Part shown: in pieces, positions 61,001 through 64,000 of the stretch
Numbering within the stretch: the stretch's first letter is position 1
How the letters are laid out: each line of letters starts with the position of its first letter
NCBI GenBank assembly: GCA_036850595.1
Contig: CM072155.1
Coordinates: forward strand, 10,046,256 to 10,110,255
DNA: 64,000 nucleotides
Reading direction: 5' to 3'
Source: Rhyacichthys aspro
Lineage: Eukaryota; Chordata; Actinopteri; Gobiiformes; Rhyacichthyidae
The notes under the pieces: generated by a model
What the model was told of the DNA's origin: nothing
Databases searched by the model: none
Seen by the model: the letters and a program-made list of their open reading frames with translations, nothing else
Made by a program: the position numbers and the translations under genes

Positions 61001-62570
61001 TAATGTCATATCCTTAACTGTTGCAGCACTATTTAACTTTACTGTGTATTTCTCTGTTCCTTTTGCATCCTTCAGAGCTCTATTTTTAAGGTCTCATAAA
61101 AGCCCTTAAGAGAAAATGTTTTAAATTAGTACTGCCACTATCACTTCGATGCTTACCCAGAACTGTTGTTTACAGTTACAGACAGTTTATGTATTGTAAG
61201 TGTTCTCTGTGTCCACCAAATAAACCATAAATAAACAAACATACACCTAGGTGTGTTTATTCTGCATTATTTTGCTGAATTGATTACTATATTTTCACCG
61301 CCCTTGACTGTATATATTCCTACAGAGAATGGTTTACGTGCAACCACATATCAATCAAGGTATTTATTACCTCTTTGTAGTCAGCTGCAGTATATTCTAT
61401 GTTGAGCCAAGCCAACGAAATTGTATTATATGTAAACTTTTTTAATAACAATATAATCATTAAATGAAATAAAAAAAGTATTTTAATTTTCACAAGTCTT
61501 AATTTTATGTATTTTTAAGAGTGTTTTTCCTCCTGAAAATCCACACTAAACACTGTTATAGCAGTATTCCTCAGGTTCTGTAACTGTTGGTTTTACTTCA
61601 CAGTTTTTAAAAGCGGACTATTGTCGTCCTATCTGCTGAAGATGGCTTTTACTGTGGCGAATGTGTTTCTGCAGAGGCTCATTTTACAGTTGAACTGGAG
61701 TAATACAATAATCAGACTGGAGTTGGGCCTATAGAGACATGTCAATACAGATCTAATACAAACAGATAAAACTTAGGAAATGGACGGCTTCACAGGAGGC
61801 ATCGTATAGAACGTAAAACTAATCTATGTGTGTTTTTAAACCCGACCAGAATGTTTTTCCAATTTTCTTCTTTGGTCCGAAACTCCAAACTATCAAGAAA
61901 CACTCTTTAACAAACAAACAAAGTGGACCTTGGTTCAGTTTGGTCCAGAAATTTTTGTTCAAACCAAATGGGAAAGTGTTTTTTATAGTTTTTATTCCAC
62001 TACAGGACATACGGTGGAATCCAAATGCTGTTTCTCGCTGAAATGATTATGGTATTCGATAAAGCCTACCTCATTGCCGTAGAAGCTCCGCCCTCTGTCC
62101 CTTTTGGGCCCCTGTCCCCGTGTCCCCTGCGCCTCGTTGGTGTTGATTGTCTGCTGAGCTGCTGCAAGAATTTCATCTAGTTTATCTGAGAGCAAAACAG
62201 GGAGAGAAAGGGACACACAGAAAGACAGGAAGATAGAGAGAAAGAGAGAGAAAAGAGGACATACGACAATGAAACAGAAAAATGGACATAAACAAAATGG
62301 CGGCTACGTTACGTGTGGAAAGAGACACACTTGATGGAGGTAGATGGTAAAGAGTGGAAGATACATCCAGTGACAAACATGAGCTGCCTTACTCAAAGCC
62401 ATCTGATAGACTGTCCTCTTCTTCTCTGAAACTTGTGAGGATTCGAATTCTACAAGAAAAGAAACAACGGATCCAGTGTCAAACAAGCGCCAAGTCATTA
62501 GAGTGTACAATGCCTTGGACGTATCGCACAAGCATACACTACCTGATTTTTTTTTCCAAGGGGTAGCAGC
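54179..62570 (-). CDS. shank1: SHANK-family postsynaptic scaffold, 3' part (SHANK1-like)
   Basis: Exons in order of translation: 62570-62544, 62449-62393, 62185-62070, 60622-60499, 59363-55910, 55082-54179. All junctions are GT-AG and phases close, giving 1559 residues to the TGA at 54179. The ankyrin, SH3 and PDZ regions lie upstream, outside the window. SHANK proteins link receptors, Homer and the cytoskeleton in the postsynaptic density. Family landmarks include TVYQMALNKLDEILAAAQQT, MLRQKSIG, SLSVPGPDDIPPPP, KAPSTSSSGRSSQGSS, SKSIDEGMFS, HPLTGKALDP, the Homer-type PPxxF in PPPLEFANSF, SSLTSYDSEV, and a C-terminal SAM domain. SHANK1 is preferred because LDEILAAAQQT, LTSYDSEV, YLDGQ and the SAM reading FLDNEIDG..LTKEDY match SHANK1 and not SHANK2 or SHANK3. 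The KPPVPPKP cortactin motif of SHANK2 and SHANK3 was not seen. Confidence 0.92.
55910..59363 (-). CDS. shank1: shank giant proline-rich exon (3454 nt)
   Basis: About 1151 codons, starting TPEEEVKQFL and ending with SIINELSNKLQQ, RPLSRH and a split Arg. Notable parts: IPPPPTTAPP at the start; IPIPTIIVKAPSTSSSG (about 58640-58690); SKSIDEGMFS (about 58210-58250); an Arg/Glu run of RERERDRSRE type (about 57575-57650); a run of about 18 prolines (about 57150-57210); the Homer-ligand PPPLEFANSF (about 57285-57320); LTSYDSEV (about 57040-57065); GIEELDSRSSSDHHLDSI (about 56485-56545). Such a giant penultimate proline-rich exon is typical of SHANK genes. Overlapping open frames on the plus strand are GC-driven shadows. 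Confidence 0.95.
60499..60622 (-). CDS. shank1: shank exon with MLRQKSIG
   Basis: 124 nt. Encodes PSYGDQSGMGMMSSGLGLGY and, later, HGMLRQKSIG. Gly/Met/Tyr-rich. MLRQKSIG is conserved in SHANK1. The exon ends in phase 1. Confidence 0.9.
62070..62185 (-). CDS. shank1: shank exon with KLDEILAAAQQTI
   Basis: 116 nt. Completes the Asn codon, then encodes KLDEILAAAQQTINTNEAQG and a basic stretch ending GRSFYGNE (phase 0). Strong family signature. Confidence 0.92.
62393..62449 (-). CDS. shank1: shank exon before the LDEIL block
   Basis: 57 nt. Encodes FESSQVSEKKRTVYQMAL and the first base of an asparagine codon. The SHANK1 signature RTVYQMALNK is restored only with the donor A|gtaagg (62392), which fixes the boundary. 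Confidence 0.85.
   Translation of the reverse strand, partial: NSNPHKFQRRRGQSIRWL
62544..62570 (-). CDS. shank1: shank 27-nt microexon
   Basis: Encodes ATPWKKKSE (first and last codons split), between cttccag and gtagtg. It enters and leaves in phase 1, so it can be skipped without changing the frame. The acceptor tract and the AAA run make it plausible, but a cDNA is needed to be sure. Confidence 0.6.
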
Positions 62571-63344
62571 TGGAAGGAGGACAAAAGGAGACTTAAGTTT
62601 TGGCAGCAGTGAAAGTGTGATAGCGTTGTTGTTACAGTGAATACTAATCACATTCCCCGGAGCCTGAAGAACTGAGTCACCTCAAGTGTGGTTTTTTTTT
62701 TTTTTTTGATCGTTAAAGTAAAAGAGCACACAATAACACTTATGTTCTGGGAAAATATGCTGCAACCCAGTCTCCCAAATGAATGTGTCACTGTTAGGTT
62801 TCAGCAAATCCAAAAGAAAACTAACGGTAATGTTTAGTTTTACTGAACTTAGTTTACCCAGAAAATAATGACAGCACAGCAATATTTGTGACTCAGAATG
62901 AAGGCACACAGTTAGCACATTTCTTAGTCCTACAGTATGTGATCCCACGATTGAACAGTTTAGGTTTTAAAGTAAGTGGCTTTATAAATATTAAATTCTA
63001 AGAGCTTGATTAGGTTGCTGCATTTTGGGGACTCACTATTTACAGTCACATGTTTAATTCAGTGTAGCCAACAAATACAATGGTTTTAATTCATAAAAAC
63101 AGAAACAGCTGCTGCAGATAAGCAACATTTCTCACTGCTTCTTCTTGGAATATGAATGTTTATCACAACAAGAGGTTTTATTCGCGAAAACAGTGTGTGT
63201 ATTTTTACTAGCTACTCATTTGTGAGTATTCTCATCACCAACATGTTATTCTTATTTGGGACACTTTACATCCCTTTTTGAGCATGGAAACTGAAGTACA
63301 CCATAGAGCTAGAAACAAATTTATTTAAACTAAATGAAAAAAGT
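62571..63344. other. shank1: shank intron, no further exon recognised
   Basis: AT-rich, with a T run at 62691-62707 and no recognisable exon. The next upstream shank exons must lie beyond the window. Confidence 0.5.
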
Positions 63345-63870
63345 CAGACAACAATGTAAAATGGTTTCTGGTTTCGACGGAAACCATTTCATATTTAACA
63401 GGAATATTCTGTGAAAAAAGAAAACCGTAAGATGTCATCTAGGTTTTAAGGATTTTAATAGATGAGAATTTTCAGTCCTGAACGGGAGCTTTAGCCAATC
63501 ACAGCTCACCTCTGGAAAAATGAGCGCTCTCATAAATGTCAATAAGGAAGTAATGGCTGCCGATAAAACAGAGAAGTGTATTTTAAGCGGTGTATAAGTC
63601 TTTAGAGAAACAGCACTAAAATGAAAAACAGAAAACAGAAGCAAAATGAAACAGGGATAAATATTTTCAATTCAGTAACACAATGTTTAATGAGGAGGAG
63701 ATCATTTTCGTGCTGACACTGAAGTTGGAGGTAAAAGGTAAGCGCTAAACTTCAGTTTGGTGAAATGTATTACTATTTTGTGGAGGAAAACTTGGCTGAT
63801 TTTTTTAATTTTTTTTAAAGAAAAGCAGGAGACATTTCCCTGCTGCAGTTGGGGAAGAGTGGATTCTGAG
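63345..63870. repeat. Dispersed ~0.5 kb repeat, copy 2
   Basis: Same orientation and block order as 22975-23390; a fragment is also present at 40400-40560. It lies in a shank intron. No coding capacity. Confidence 0.6.
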
Positions 63871-64000
63871 ACACAGACAAAAAAGGAACTTGAGTAGTAC
63901 CACTTTAAAAAAGCTAATAAATTACAAGTCATTTAAGTATTTGGACATATTTTCAAACGCAGATTTCCAATGCATTTTGTCCATTTTGATGCACTTTTCA

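Noticed and set aside
54179..62570. First assignment of the SHANK gene as SHANK3
   Set aside because: The LDEILAAAQQT block, the LTSYDSEV and YLDGQ blocks, and SAM residues FLDNEIDG...LTKEDY agree with SHANK1. SHANK3 has LDEMLAAAAE and a different SAM sequence, and SHANK2/3 have a KPPVPPKP motif that is absent here.

Overview
The window looks like nuclear DNA of a ray-finned (teleost) fish. It is AT-rich and intron-rich, with GT-AG introns, microsatellites, minisatellites, short DNA transposons and decayed retroposons typical of teleosts. Both protein genes are vertebrate neuronal or membrane scaffolds. I cannot name the species. Exon coordinates come from reading splice sites by eye and checking that every reading phase closes.

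Layout. (1) 1-21200: no convincing protein gene. It holds transposons (hAT-type at 7387-7965, mariner-type at 20338-20627, several copies of one MITE family), simple repeats, a near-perfect hairpin (19374-19422), a duplicated octamer-containing block (3401-3495 and 7101-7190) and GC-richer islands that could be conserved non-coding DNA. (2) 21203-39604, minus strand: a complete PACSIN/syndapin F-BAR plus SH3 gene in nine coding exons, 391 residues, with a probable non-coding first exon near 44151-44440. Its introns carry most MITE copies and a ~34-bp minisatellite. (3) 41.6-43.8 kb: an AAAAT microsatellite and a degenerate 'actaaaccagg' repeat. (4) 46.9-48.3 kb, plus strand: a short, apparently non-coding, four-exon transcript with one box C/D snoRNA-like element in each of its three introns, which is a snoRNA host gene. 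(5) 54179-62570, minus strand: the 3' part of a SHANK-family scaffold gene, best matching SHANK1. Six exons encode 1559 residues, from just after the (off-window) PDZ region through the proline-rich region to the C-terminal SAM domain.

The two protein genes are on the same strand. SHANK proteins organise the postsynaptic density; PACSINs bend membranes and recruit dynamin and N-WASP through their SH3 domain. The pair matters mainly for paralogy: human SHANK3 and PACSIN2 share chromosome 22q13 and SHANK2 and PACSIN3 share chromosome 11, so a PACSIN next to shank1 could be a fourth PACSIN ohnologue. The least explained items are the snoRNA host locus and a MITE family whose internal 21-bp repeat has expanded.
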